A stretch of 64,000 nt of DNA from Cryptomeria japonica (taxonomy: Eukaryota; Streptophyta; Pinopsida; Cupressales; Cupressaceae): positions 159,196,471-159,260,470 of the forward strand of contig NC_081411.1 of the NCBI RefSeq assembly GCF_030272615.1. The letters run 5' to 3'. Under the pieces are notes generated by a model, which ran no database searches, was not told the DNA's origin, and worked only from the letters and a program-made list of their open reading frames with translations. Below, piece after piece: positions 1 to 12,259 of the stretch. Position 1 is the stretch's first letter. Each line of letters begins with the position of its first letter. A program made the translations under genes and the position numbers.

Positions 1-378
1 CTCCTAACCAACATCCAATATATGCATCTATTGTAGCAAGCCAAGGTCTTCCCAAGATAACTGGATATCCTCCCAATATAGCTTTAGGAGACAAGATCAT
101 AAAATCTATTGGATATTCCCAAGAATCCAAAGTAACAATCATATCTTGAATCATACCTTCAAGCCAAACTGTGGAACTATCAGCATGTTGTAGGACTATA
201 GGTGTAGGTCTAAGACTGGTTATGTCAAGTATCTGCATAACATCTCTTGTCATTACATTGATGGATGTTCCCAAATCTATTAAAGCATTCTTTATTTGAG
301 TGTCATTGATGACTATTTTCACAATAGGGCTACCAAGATCAGTATATTTAGGAATTGAAACCTTTCCTAATATGATAT
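1..378 (-). pseudogene. Gypsy-1 retropepsin region (fragment, continues at 7743)
   Basis: Read on the minus strand this encodes a Ty3/Gypsy aspartic protease region of the type that follows Gag in Athila-like plant elements. A stretch ILGKVSIPKY leads into the active-site-like segment ALIDLGTSINVM and ends in VILGRPWLAT, the usual C-terminal protease block. The canonical D-S/T-G triad reads D-L-G, as in many plant Athila-type copies. The reading frame is cut at 378 by Copia element A and resumes at 7743: joining the two flanks across one copy of the gatat duplication gives continuous sense (GQLADIILGKV). Reverse transcriptase should lie to the left, outside the window. The family assignment rests on motif recognition only. 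Confidence 0.75.
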
Positions 379-1862
379 TGTTGGCATATGTGCAGAGCTT
401 GATGACATGATGTTGTATGTTGTCATTGATGTCAACATGCTATTGTATGAACCAACATATTAAAGTAGGAAAACTGGCAAGAGAACCTGTACGATGATGT
501 AAACCAGTATATGTGACAAAAAGTGAAGTGGTATGTTTGTTCAAGGTGAACTGGTATGTTGGAATGAGAACCTGTATATGGAAGTTTTGTATCGGGGTTT
601 CAATTGGCATGACTACTAGTTGGTAGTCTCAGCTTCAGGGTTTCCAGTTGATGCATTTCCTGTGTGATTCAATCGATGACATCTTGTGATGAGTTAGCAT
701 TGTAATGAAGACTAGATTGTGTTGCCACCTCAGCCTTGTGTGCGTGAAGGATTTCCTTGAGGATCTCGCATGAAGAAGATAGATCCTATCTACCTCAGGA
801 ATGTGTAAAGTCTTTGTAAATGATGGAGAGCACATGATGGGTTATCAGCTTCCTAAAGCGGCAAAGAATGAACATTGGAGAATGTCTTGAGATCTATTCA
901 AGACTGTTGTATTCAATGCAATGTGATTAACGGTCAAAATTGAACCGACTGAATTGTTAAACCTAAATGTTTAGGGTTTAGGGTTTATGCTACCGACCTA
1001 TCTATTTCCTATAAGTTCAATGATGTTTTTCATTTTGAAGTTGTTAGAAAATGTTATGTGTGTATCCAAGTGAAGAGATACTTGATTCTTGCCAGACCAG
1101 AGAAGTGTGTTGATACCTACAGAGTGTGATTGCAGAAGCAAAGGAGCTAAAGTGGATCTTCCTTAGCATTGTGTTGTTATCAGATCATTGTATTACCTAT
1201 TGACTTCTAACCATTTCAGCAGTTGGAAAATCCCTTAACCGGGTAGCTTTAACAAGGTGACTCAATTCAATGAGTTCTTAAAATCCTCATGTGAGGTAAC
1301 CTCTAACAGGGTTTTAACCTTTAACCGAGTATTTAGTCATCCCCTAACTAGGTGATCCCTAGTAGGATCAGTTCCTAGCAGAACCTATTGTAAAAGTCTT
1401 TAACCGGACTCTGCTCCTAATAGAGCGAACATCAAAAGAGTTCAAAAAATAGCTTGTGGGTATTCATCCCCACCATGGTTTTTCCTAGTTGGGTTTCCAC
1501 ATGAAAAATTAGTGTGTCATGTGTGATGCCTTTCATGTGATGATTTAGTGTTTTATATCAAAGTGGTAATGCAAGTTGATTCAATGATTTTAAGTATTTT
1601 TGATGTATTGCTTCCCTGAGCTTAAGGGTGAAATGGAAATGAGATATTAGACTGTGTAGTGAGCTAAGAGTTATCAGTTTATGTCTTTCACATTCTCACT
1701 GTGTTTTACTGGTAGTGCTCTGTTTTGGACTGGTGTTATTGTTTGCCAGTTGAGTGCAGTCTTTGTAGTCAAACCGATTCAGGGAAAGTTTGTTTTGTCT
1801 GCACTAATTCACCCCCACCTCTCAGTACTCATTTGGTACTAACTCATCATCATTATTCATCA
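379..1862 (+). repeat. 5' LTR of element A
   Basis: A 1,484-bp LTR bounded by TG and CA and matched by 6273-7742. It has a telomere-like run (TTTAGGGTTTAGGG) at about 969-983, a TATA-like CTATAAG near 1009, many short units around AACCGGGT, and the conserved CACCATGGTTTTTCC / GGGTTTCCACA stem near 1471-1503. The 3' end carries the C-rich ATTCACCCCC block that recurs in the other Copia LTRs here. Confidence 0.9.
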
Positions 1863-1864
1863 AT

Positions 1865-1876
1865 TGGTGTTGGAGC
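1865..1876 (+). other. Primer binding site of element A (degenerate initiator-Met type)
   Basis: TGGTGTTGGAGC lies 2 bp after the LTR. It is a decayed form of TGGTATCAGAGC, the complement of the initiator tRNA-Met 3' end used by Copia elements. The sister element A' keeps the canonical form at 28009-28020. Confidence 0.8.
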
Positions 1877-1933
1877 ATCTTCCAGGTCCTCTGTGTTGTA
1901 AGCTTAACTGCTTGAAGAAAAGATCCTACTCTA

Positions 1934-3061
1934 ATGATGAAGAGGGAAGGTCCAAAGTTCAACAGAGATAACTTTAAGATATGGAAGGACAGAATGAAGA
2001 TCTACATTAGAAGCATGGGTGCTCAACACTAGAGCTATGTTGAGAATTCTTATGTTATTCCTACCGGTACTCTCACCTATGATAAAAAAAAAGGGAGATT
2101 CAGGAGAATGGGCAAGTCATGGAATCCCTAATCAGTAGTCTATTTGACATTGAGTTTATTGATGTTCAGGATAAAGATAACCCCAAAGAAGTATGGAATG
2201 CTTTGGATAACATCTATGGTGGTGATGAGCATGTGAAACAAGCTAAGGAAGAGAGCCTTAGAAGAAAGTTTGAAGACATGTGAATGGTTGAAGGAGAGAC
2301 CATTCAACAATATGAAATAAGAATCAAAACTATTGTTGGAGACATCAAGAGTGCATGAGGTAAAATAGATGATTCCACTGTTGTTAGCAAAGTCTTGAGA
2401 TCCTTGTTACCAGTCTATGCAATAAGGGTTGCTGTTATTCAGGAGTTGAGGTCTAAAGACAAGACAAAGGTATCCCTAGACTCCATCATTGCAAAGTTGA
2501 TTTCATATGAGCTAAATAATTATGATGGCAGTATTTAGAAGACTGAATCAACCTTTAGAGCACTTGTTGCACCATCTAGAAAGGGAAAAGAAGCAAGTAC
2601 CAGTTGTGAACCAAGACAAAGCAGAGAAATGGATGATGAGGAGATCCTGATGAAATTTGATTCTCTTCTTGCCAAGAGACTTCCTAAGGGAGCTGGTAAA
2701 TATAGAGGTAAGCTTCCCTTGAAATGCTTTTCTTGTAATAGGATAGGACACATTGTTGTAAACTATCCTAATGGTTATAATAAGGACAAACCAGAGAAGT
2801 TCAAGAAGTTCAAAGGAGGAAACAGGAGAAACTATTTTGTAGTAGTTGATGAAGGTGTCACTAATGAGGAATCAGAAGATGAAGAAAGTGAAGACATTGT
2901 GTTTGTAGAACTTAAGGAAGATGTGTTAGATAAGAAGGCTCTTGTCTCCCACTTTGATAATTCCAATGAGTGGATTATTGATAGTGGTTGTTCTCACCAC
3001 ATGACTGGTGACTAGAGTAAGTTTCTATCTCTGGAAGAGTATGATGGTGGTGTGGTCTGAT
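1934..3061 (+). pseudogene. gag: Element A gag and protease (broken)
   Basis: Gag starts at the ATGATG at 1934. An early segment (KFNRDNFKIWKDRMKIYI) is a typical Copia Gag start. A frame change follows near the run of A residues at about 2083-2091. After an internal TGA near 2281 the frame from 2629 carries the zinc knuckle C-F-S-C-N-R-I-G-H-I-V-V-N-Y, in which the last Cys is replaced by Tyr, so metal binding is probably lost. The protease start, WIIDSGCSHHMTGD, has the Copia D-S-G site and is followed by a TAG at 3013 and a TGA at 3058. The sister element A' reads Gln at the first position but has the same TGA at the second. Confidence 0.85.
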
Positions 3062-3081
3062 TTGGTAATGATGCACCATGT

Positions 3082-5990
3082 ATGGTAAAAGGTAGAGGGT
3101 CCATCTCTCTGAATGGAAAAAGAAGTGTTGATAATGTGTATTGGGTAGAAGGTCTCAGAAACAACCTTTTGAGTGTTTCCCACCTGAATGATAATGGAAT
3201 CACTTTGGAATTCAGAGATGGTGTGTGCAAAATAAAAGGAAAGAGTGGTGAACTGATGGCCACTGGTATGCAAACCAAAGGTAACTTATTTCAGCTCAAT
3301 GCAAATATCAATACATGTCTAATGGCTAAGTTTAATGATAGCTGGATATGGCATAGGAGACTCTGCCATGTAAACTTTGATAATATTGTGAAGGCTAGTA
3401 AGATCAAGATAGATAGAGGATTGTGTGTGCTGAGAAAACTAGAGAATCCTTTGTGCAGAGAGTGTCAACTAGGCAAAATGTCTTCCTCAACCTTCAAAGG
3501 TAAATCTTTCACTACAGACAATTTACTTGATCTTGTGCATAATGATTTGTGTGGTCCTATGAAAACTAGGAGTGTGCAAGGAGATAGGTATTTTATGATT
3601 CTTACTGATGATTGCTCAACAATGATGTGGGTCACATTCTTGAAAGACAAGTCTGAAGCTTTTGGAAAATTCAAAGCCTTCAGAGCACTGGTTGAAAAAG
3701 AAAGTGGTAAGAGGATTAAGTGCCTAAGAACTGGTCAAGGAGGAGAATTCACTTCTGGTGAATTCAACAAGTACTATGAAGAGAACGGCATCAAGAGGCA
3801 ACTATTTGCCCCCCAGACTCCACATCAAAATGGCCTAGCAGAGAGGAACAACCGAACTATAGTTGAAGCAACCAGAACTATGTTGATCCAAGGGAAGGTT
3901 TCTCACACTTTCTGGAGAGAAGCGGTGAGCACTGCAGTCTACACAATGAATTGGGTACTCGTCAAGAAAGGTAAGGATAAAACTCCTTATGAGTATTGGA
4001 CTGGTAAGACACCAGTGGTAAGCTACTTTAGAGTGTTTGGTATCAAATGTTATATCAAGAGGAGTGATCATCAGAGCAAGTTTGATGCAAACTGTGATGA
4101 GGGAATATTCCTAGGGTATTCCACAAAGAGAAAAGCTCTCAAATGTTTCAACAATAGGACTCAGAGAATTGTTGAAAGAATCAATGTTAGAGTTGATGAA
4201 ACCTCTGAGAAACCTAAGGAAACTGGCATTGAGCAAGTAGGAGATGAACCAGTAGTAACCTTCTGGGAACCAGTTACAAAACAACCTAGTACCAGTAATA
4301 GTGCTTCTACACCAGTAGATGTTGATGCTGATGAAGATGAGGATGAAGAAGAAAAGCAAGAGGAAACAACTAATATCATTCCTAGGTATGTAAAGTTAAA
4401 TCATGATCCAAAGCAGATCATAGGAGACAAGGATGCGGGAATTCTTACAAGAAGAAAGGTCAGAGGAAATTCTTGCATGATCTCTGAATTTGAGCCTAAA
4501 ACATTTAAAGAGGTGCATAAAGATGAAGACTGGATCAAGGCAATGGAAGAGGAACTTGACCAGATAGAAAAGAATGGTACATGGTCTTTGGTACCCATAC
4601 CTGAGCATAAAAATGTCATATGCACCAAATGGGTTTTTAGAAATAAGCTGAATGAAGTTGGCACAGTGGTAAGAAACAAAGCCAGATTGGTGTGTAAAGG
4701 ATATGCCCAAGAAGAAGAAGAAGACTATGGAGAAACCTTTTCTCCAGTAGCTAGATTGGAAGGAGTTTGTATGCTTCTTGCATATGCAGCTTTCAAGGGA
4801 TTCAAAGTATATCAAATGGATGTAAAATCTACATTCCTAAATGAAATACTTGAAGAGGAGGTGTATATAGAGCAACCAGATGGGTTTTCCTAATCAGAAG
4901 ATAGTGACATGGTGTGTAGGCTACATAAAGCCTTGTATGGATTGAAGTAGGCACCTAGAGCATGGTATGAATGCTTGCACTCTCATCTTGTGAAGATTAG
5001 ATTTGAAAGAACAAGTGAAGATAGCAATATCTATTTAAAGTCAGAAGGAGATCAGACTCTGATCTGTGAAGTATTTGTTGATGACATAATTTTTGGTGGA
5101 CATGACAAGATGAGTCATGATTTTGCAAATGAGATGAAGAAGGAATTTGAGATGTCACCTATAGGGGAGATTAAGTTCTTCATTGGACTACAGATTCAAC
5201 AAATGAAAGATGGAATCTTTAGCACTCAGTCCAAGTATGTCAAAGAGGTGTTGAAGACCTTTGTCATGGAAGACAAAAAACCAGTTGGTACACTAATGGT
5301 GACCGGTTGTAAATTACCAAAAGAGGATGACTCAGCGTTGGTAAATGAGAAGGAATATCGATCAATGATTGGTAAGTTGCACTATGTAGTACATAGCAGA
5401 CTGGGTATTACACATGCAATAGGCATTACTGCATGGTTCTAGAATAGTCCAAGAGAATCCCACTTAGTAGCAGTTAAGCGGATTCTTAGATATCTGAAGG
5501 GAACTATTGACTATGGATTGTGATATCCATACAATAATGATTTCAACCTTAGTGTGTTTATAGATGCTGATTGGGCTGGTAATGTGGATGAATGGAAGAG
5601 CACAACTGGTGGTGCATTCTTTCTTGGTGGTAGACTAGTCTCATGGATGAGTAAGAAGTAGAGTTGTATCTCTCAATCTACAATAGAAGCAGAATATGTT
5701 GCAACATTTATGAACTGTACCCAGACAATTTGGATGAAGCATGTATTAAGTGGTTTCAAAGTTCCTGTATTTGAACTGGTGAGTATATTCTGTGACAACA
5801 CAAGTGCAATTAATATCTCCAAGAATCTGGTTTTGCATGCTAGAACCAAGCACTTTGAGCTCAAGTATCATTTCTTGAGGGAAAAGGTTCAGAACAAAGA
5901 GGTTGTATTGGAACATGTTTTCAGTAAGGAGTAGTTAGCAGACATATTCACCAAGCCTCTACCGAAGGCTACCTTTACCTATTTAAGAGG
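3082..5990 (+). pseudogene. pol: Element A pol: integrase, reverse transcriptase, RNase H (broken)
   Basis: The longest open segment (3082-4893, 603 codons) holds the pre-integrase HHCC zinc finger ([10 protein letters not shown]...CRECQLGK), the integrase core and the start of the Copia reverse transcriptase (GTWSLVP to YIEQPDGFS). In the core the second catalytic Asp of the DDE triad is Gly (LRTGQGGEF); A' keeps Asp. The next segment (4975-5442) has the polymerase site F-V-D-D and a third (5540-5934) has RNase H (DADWAGN, IEAEYVA, CDNTSAI). Everything is in one frame, interrupted by stops at 4891, 4948, 5440, 5521, 5659 and 5932. No frameshift is needed over 3.3 kb, so decay was mainly by point mutation. 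Confidence 0.9.
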
Positions 5991-6272
5991 TGAATTAGGG
6001 GTGTTGCCCCTTCAAGAGGTGAACTAAAGGTGTGTGCTCCACATCAGTCAAGTTTTGCATTGATAAAAAAATTTCAGGATTGGTGTGTTGAAGGATTCTA
6101 CTCCTTAGGGGGAGAAGCATAATGGAACATAGATGTTTGTGCCTCCACTTTGCCATTGTTGTCAAAGAGGGAGAAGATGTGAAGTGGAGAAGATATTTGT
6201 AGTATTAGGGAGAAGAAGGTGTGAAGAAGATAGATATCTTTGTATATTACCATCAATGCCAAAGGGGGAGAT
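5991..6272 (+). other. Element A 3' untranslated region with polypurine tracts
   Basis: No coding sequence is seen. An internal purine block (CTTAGGGGGAGAAG) occurs near 6105-6118. The functional-looking polypurine tract AAAGGGGGAGA is at 6261-6271, directly before the 3' LTR. Confidence 0.75.
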
Positions 6273-7742
6273 TGTTGGCATATGTGCAGAGCTTGATGAC
6301 ATGATGTTGTATGCTATCATTGATGTCAATATGCTAGTGTATGAACCGACATATTAAAGTAGGCAAACTAGCAAGAGAACTAGTATGATGATGTAAACTG
6401 ATATATGTGACAAAAAGTGAAGCAGTATGTTTGTTCAAGGTGAACCGATATGTTGGAATGAGAACCGGTATATGGAAGTTTTGTATCAGGGTTTCATTTG
6501 GCATGACTACCGGTTGGTAGTCTCAACTTTAGGGTTTCCAGTTGATGCATTTCCTATGTGATTCAACCGATGACATCTTATGATGAGTTAGCATTGTAAT
6601 GAAGACCAGATCATGTTGCCATGTCAGCCTTGTGCGCGTGAAGGATTTCCTTGAGGATCTTGCATGAAGAAGATAGATCCTATCTACCTCGGGAATGTGT
6701 GAAGTCTCTGTAAATAGTGGAGAGCACGTGATGGGTTATCAACATCCTGAAGCGGCAAATAATGAAAGTTGGAGAACGTCTTGAGATCTATTTAAGACTA
6801 TTGTATTCAATGCAGTATGATTAACGGTCAAGATTGAACCGACTGAATTGTTAAACCTAAATGTTTAGGGTTTAGGGTTTATGCTACCAACCTATTTGTT
6901 TCCTATAAGGTCGATGATGTTTTTCATTTTGAAGTTATTGGAAAATGTTATGTGTGTATCCAAGTGAAGAGATACTTGATTCTTGCCAGACCAGAGAAGT
7001 GTGTTGATACCTGCAGAGTGTGATTGTAGAAGCAAAGGAGCTAAAGTGGATCTTCCTTGGCATTGCATGTTGTTATCAGATCAGTGTATTACCTATTGAC
7101 TTCTAACCATTTTAGCAGTTGGAAAATCCCTTAACTAGGTAGCTTTAATAGGCTTTTGTGTAAATCCTTTAATAGGGTGACTCAATTCAATGAGTTCTTA
7201 AAATCCTTTTGCGAGGTAACCTCTAACAGGGTGATCCCTAGGAGGATCGGTTCCTAGCAGAACCTATTGTAAGAGTCTTTAACCAGACTAGGCTCCTAAT
7301 AGAGCAGACTTCAAAAGAGTTCAAAAAATAGCTTTTGGGTATTCATCCCCACCATGGTTTTTCCCAGTTGGGTTTCCACGTGAAAAATCAGTGTGTCATG
7401 TGTGATGTCTTTCATGTGATGATTTAGTGTTTTATATCAAAGTGGTAATGCAAGTTGATTCAATGATTTTAAGTATTTATGATGTATTGCTTCCCTGAGC
7501 TTAAGGGTGAAGTGGAAATGAGATATTAGACTGTGTACTAAGCTAAAATTTACTGGTTTATGTCTTTCACATTATCACTATGTTTTACTGGTAGTACTTT
7601 GTTTTAGACCAGTGTTACTGCTTGCCAATTGAGTGCAGTCTTTGCAGTCAAACCAATTGAGGGAAAGTTTGTTTTGTCTATACTGATTCACCCCCCCCCT
7701 CTTAGTATCGGTTTGGTACTAACTGGTCATCATTATTCATCA
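6273..7742 (+). repeat. 3' LTR of element A
   Basis: A 1,470-bp LTR, near-identical in layout to 379-1862 but with many C/T and G/A differences and small indels. It lacks part of the AACC-rich unit block found in the 5' copy. It ends TTCATCA immediately before the duplicated gatat. Confidence 0.9.
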
Positions 7743-9598
7743 GATATCAGCCAATTGACCCATTACATGCACTATTTGCAGATCATTTTTCTTTCAACCA
7801 GGCTTCTTCAGGCATGCCTCCTTAAGTGCCTTACCATAAATAGGGACATCCTTAATAGCTTGTAACAATGGGATTTTAACACATGTGTGTTTCAGCTGAT
7901 CTATGATATTAAAACTTATTTCCTCTTCTTGTAGAATCTCTTTAGCTTGCAACCTCTGAGGAAATGGGGGTATTTGCTGATTTTGAGGTATTTGGGCTGC
8001 TGAACTAGAGATTTCTTATTCATTTTGTATCTCAGTTATAACTGGTGGAGATGGGTTAGGTAAATTTGTCCTAGACCCGAGGTGAATATCACTTATATAA
8101 AGAGAATAAGTCGAGTATTGATTAGGATCAGCTGAATAAACTTTTTGTTGTTGTTGTTATTGTTGGTGAGGCTTGTTATTGGGATTTGGCATTGGTTGAG
8201 TGGGCAGTTGTGTAGGTCTAGGTGGAACAGTATTGGGTACAAGAGGAGGCATTATTGCAAGTGGTTGTGGCTGTGACATAGGTTGTTGATAACCAGATGA
8301 CTGATTTGCCATGATTGACCTCCTCTCCATTGAGGAGCAGGTTGCCAATTCCCTTGGAATTGTTTCCATGGTCCCTAAGGTTGGGACCAATTTCCTTGTG
8401 GATGCTACCACTATGGAATTTGATTGGCAAAATGTTGCCCTTGGCCTTGAGGATTATACCAATTTTGATAATTTCCAAACTTTTGAGCATATGGAGATTG
8501 TCATTGATTATTTTGTGCATAATAATTTCTGCTATAACCAGAAAAAGAAAGTCGATCAGGAGGCATACCTTGTCTTGGAAAATTTGGCCTTCTTTGAGCA
8601 ACATAGAAAACTTGTTCATCATCACCTTGTATTTTCTTGAAATAAATAACTTCAAGATTTGCAACCATTTTATATCTACAGTCTCTTTTCCTCTCTCTAC
8701 AATGTAGGCAAAATTCTGCAAGAATGGCATCAGCTTCCTCATGTTTATTCTTAGCTGAAAGTGTGTCCAATTTATTAGCCTTATTATTTATGATATCCTC
8801 CTTAAAATCCTTCAGTAGATGGCTAAGCTCCATTTGATAAACTCCATTACTGGATGTTGATGAAGAAACCCCTAGCATGAAAAGCCTACTCTTCTTAGAA
8901 GAATATCTGGAATACTTTTGACAAATTTGTCCAATGTCATTCCATGTTGATTGTGTTATGTCACCTCCTCCCATAAGATCCAAGGCATCCATGCATTCAT
9001 CACTGATTCCTCTTAAAAATATTAACTTAAGAGATTCTTCATTTAAAGTACTATTCTTGGACTTTTTGACATTGAATAGAAATCTCTCCAGATAATCCTC
9101 TAGACTCTCATCTTCTTTCTGTGTCATTTTGAAAATAGCATCCCCATGGTAGTCAGTTCGTCTACAATGATCCTTATATTTCACAAGAAACAACCATTTC
9201 ATCTCATCCCTTGTAGTGACTGTGCTACTCCCTAGACTCATAAACAATCTCAAAGCTGACTCTTTCAAAGTGGCAAGGAATATTTTGAGAATATGGGCAT
9301 CTGTAGTATAATCAAAACTCCTACAAAGGACATAAAACTCAAACAAGAAAGTTTTGGGGTCTTTCATCACTAATCAATAGAATTTAGGAAGGGAAAAAGC
9401 TAGAATGTTCTTAAGATAAGCATTATCATGCTGATCAGAAATAGGAAACTCAAACGTTGGAGTCATGGGTGGAGGTGGGTTATTCTCACCAGGGGTAGAT
9501 TTCCTTGTATTGGGCTTTGAGGGGGAGTTACTAATGAAGTTCCTCTTCAGGAGGTCCAAAGAGGAAATGGAGGTTGTTCTCTGGAAGTTCAAATTCAA
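7743..9598 (-). pseudogene. gag: Gypsy-1 gag (broken), continuous with the protease fragment at 1-378
   Basis: On the minus strand the frame from 9370 begins MMKDPKTFLFEF and contains a Retrotrans_gag-like domain of about 130 residues (SALRLFMSL, MTQKEDESLEDYLERF, ISDECMDALDLMGGG). An earlier piece (9598-9374) supplies a proline-rich N-terminus. A degenerate zinc-finger-like CLHCRERKRDC segment follows. Then comes a Q/N/G/P-rich region and the linker KIPLLQAIKDVPIYGKALKE, which typically precedes the protease in this lineage. At least two frame changes and several nonsense codons are present. Its protease is separated from it only by element A. Confidence 0.8.
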
Positions 9599-9831
9599 GA
9601 AGGTTCAAATTATCTAGAGTTTGGTAAAGTGCAGCAAAAGGATTTACATTTGGGGGATCATATGGATTGAGTCTTGTATGGTTAGGATGGTTTGGAAGGA
9701 ATCTACCTTGAGCATCTCTTCTTCATTTATGCATGTAGATTTGTGAGAATTATTTTAGACAAACTGAATTATCAAAACCAGCTATACTGAAAGCTAAAAA
9801 TTAATAGCCATAACAGGTTCTTAGCTTGACA

Positions 9832-9852
9832 CCATCCCTGACAATGATGCCA
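9832..9852 (-). other. Gypsy-1 primer binding site (Asp-tRNA type)
   Basis: On the minus strand TGGCATCATTGTCAGGGATG resembles TGGCGCCGTTGCCGGGGA, the tRNA-Asp-type site of Athila-like Gypsy elements. The differences are all C-to-T or G-to-A. It sits 4 bp from the LTR end. Confidence 0.65.
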
Positions 9853-9856
9853 AAAA

Positions 9857-12259
9857 TGTTTGTTTCACTAATAGGAACAATAACTATAGCTAAAGTCTCA
9901 ACCCAAAGTTAGGACATTCACTCTATGAAGTTATTATCTCCATAAATGAATTTCATTTGTTTATCAAATATATGCACTAAGTTCCTACAATAGCTATTCT
10001 GCATTATTGCAGCAACTAAACCTATTTGAAATAAGTAAGCAAGAATTGTAACAACTAAATGGCTACAAGAAAAATATGCATTAACATAAAAATCAATAAT
10101 TAAATAACTTGTTATATAAGTCCAAAGTTGACAAACAAGAATTACTTTGTTTGCTTTGGCTGCAGGAACAGTCACATGATCTGTTTCTAGTGGCTGCAGG
10201 AATAGTCAATTGCTAGAACGACTACTACAGCAAAAAGGGAAACTAAGTTAATAAATGCACTAGAATACTCACCAAGTGGGCCCCCTTAGATGAGTGTATC
10301 CAGGATTAAAAACATAACTCTAAATACTTAGAATAGCATCACTTTATTCATTATCTTCCAAAGGTCGATATGTTGGCATTTTTTATGTTTATGTTGTAAT
10401 TGTCATTGATGGACACACACTTGCATTGAGATCCCCTTTATATGTATAAGTTAGAGCTCAACCGGTATTTGTTCCAACTGGTATGGTGTATTATAGTCTT
10501 TATACTATTGATGTTTTTCATAATGTGTTTCCTGGTCTGAAGCAACATGTTGACCCCAAGCAGTTCATGGATCCCAAGCGGTACGAGGGATTAAAGCAGC
10601 ATAACACATTTTTACCAGTCTTCATTTTTGTCAAACTAGCAACCGGTATTTTGTATGAACAGGTAATACTTTGTGATGAGTTACCAACTGACATTTTGTG
10701 ATGAGTTACCATCCACTGATTGTTTGATGGTGCCGACACATTAATGATGTTTTTTGTGTCGTGGTACCAAGTATGTCTAGGTTCATTGAACCTAGGAAAT
10801 TGTAATGTAATCCTATTGGACCAACATGAAATTAGATTCCTTTATAAGGACATCATGTCTAGGGTTTTAGGTTGTTGATGTGGATATAGAAAAAGTTTAT
10901 GTTGTTGCTAGGGTTTAAGGTGATTGAGGAGTTGGAGAGAATATGAATGTGTAGAAGACTGAAGTAATGCTAGAGTGCATTAGGAACGAGCTACCAAGGA
11001 TCTAACCAAGCAGTCTATGCAACTAGCTAGATCAAACACTTGTTGATTACTCACATCTTTGACAAGTTTGTAGCCCTTAACTGGGTAGACCCAAAAGCTT
11101 TTTGTAAATCCTCTAACAAGGTGGTTCACATCTGTGGATCTAAAATCCTCTAGCAAGGTAGTCTTTAATCAGACTTATCTCCTAACAGAGATTGAGATTC
11201 CTAACAGGATCTGTTCTAGTAAAGAACATTGTAAGACCTTAACCGGTCTGACCTTAACCGGTTTGGTTCCTATTCTGTGGATAGTTACTTGTGAGTTCCA
11301 TCTCACCGTGGTTTTTCCCATTTGGGTTTCCACGTCAAAATCTCTTGTGTTATGGTGTTTGTGCTTCTGTGGGTGAATGCATTATTAGTTATTTGGTTTT
11401 CATATTTGTTATCCGGTTTGTCTGCTAAATTGTTTTACCAGTTTATTGTAAGTCTTGCAAAGTGTTTAAGTACAAAGATTTTTGGCATACTAATTCACCC
11501 CCACCCTCTTAGTATTCATCATGATACAACATACATAATGAAAGAAAACTAAGAATACTCTGCAACTTTATTTCTAAATCATATGTATCTCTTCCCCTTC
11601 TCTTTCTCTAACCTCAGAGAAGAGGTGCATACACTTATTTAAAAGAAAACTACAACAACTCCCTACAAACTAGGTCACACTAATGAAACAAGGTGAAGAA
11701 TATTTATGACAGAGAACAAACAAAGTTAAGCCATTGAAAATGTGGATCACTACTAAACCGCAACCAAGAATATAGCATGGCAGTATTACAATATTTAATG
11801 TTTACTGAAGATAGACATAAATGAGTATTGTGCGCCCTTCTATTCCTTTGCTACTCTTTATGCCCATTATTCTCTTTGCTGATTTGAACTTTTAACCGCC
11901 CCTTGAATATCTCTAACTGCCTTCATGTTGTGACACAAAAACTGCCACAACAACATCTTATTTATTCCTGCAATTAAAAAGATAGAACATACAAGCATAC
12001 ACATATATCTATTGTAATTAATCAAAACACATATATTTCACACATGATATCACCTATGATAATCCACATGGCAACAGGAATAATTAGTCAAGACAAAACA
12101 TGATTTAATGAGTTCAGTTAACACCTGTAATGCATATAGTCAAACTCTAATACATCATTACTATCCCATTATACAAATTAAAACATGGTAAAAACTTATG
12201 AGTTTTAAGAGTAAAAGGATCTAATATCTCAGCTCATCAAGAACCACTCAAACCAAACA
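9857..12259 (-). repeat. Gypsy-1 5' LTR, interrupted by a solo LTR
   Basis: Bounded by TGTTTG at 9857 and CAAACA ending at 12259, a perfect 6-bp terminal inverted repeat. The left edge abuts the primer binding site and the right edge abuts coding sequence of element C. Removing the solo LTR at 10371-11521 leaves about 1.25 kb, a reasonable length. The second LTR lies outside the window, so the right boundary is inferred from the inverted ends and the sharp start of coding sequence. The following bases tcttg would be the target duplication. Confidence 0.6.
10371..11521 (+). mobile_element. Solo LTR of family B
   Basis: Starts TGTTGGCATTTTTTATG and ends TTAGTATTCATCA, matching the 3' LTR of element B (46782-47953) along its length. 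It is flanked by cgata (10366-10370) and tgata (11522-11526), a 5-bp duplication with one C/T difference. There is no internal sequence, so it is a recombination remnant. A TATA-like TTTATAAGG is at 10851. Confidence 0.85.

Larger units (their letters stand above)
379..7742 (+). mobile_element. Copia element A, full length, inserted in gypsy-1
   Basis: A complete Ty1/Copia retrotransposon with two LTRs (379-1862 and 6273-7742), both starting TGTTGGCATATGTGCAGAGC and ending TTCATCA. It is flanked by a perfect 5-bp duplication, gatat, at 374-378 and 7743-7747. A tRNA-Met-type primer binding site follows the 5' LTR and a purine tract precedes the 3' LTR. The interior encodes Gag, protease, integrase, reverse transcriptase and RNase H in Copia order. 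From 2629 to about 5990 everything is in one frame, broken only by nonsense codons, so this copy is coding-dead but structurally whole. Confidence 0.93.

Noticed and set aside
8311-8707. Plus-strand frames of 109 and 130 codons
   Set aside because: Antisense of the gypsy-1 gag; the minus strand carries the recognisable domain.
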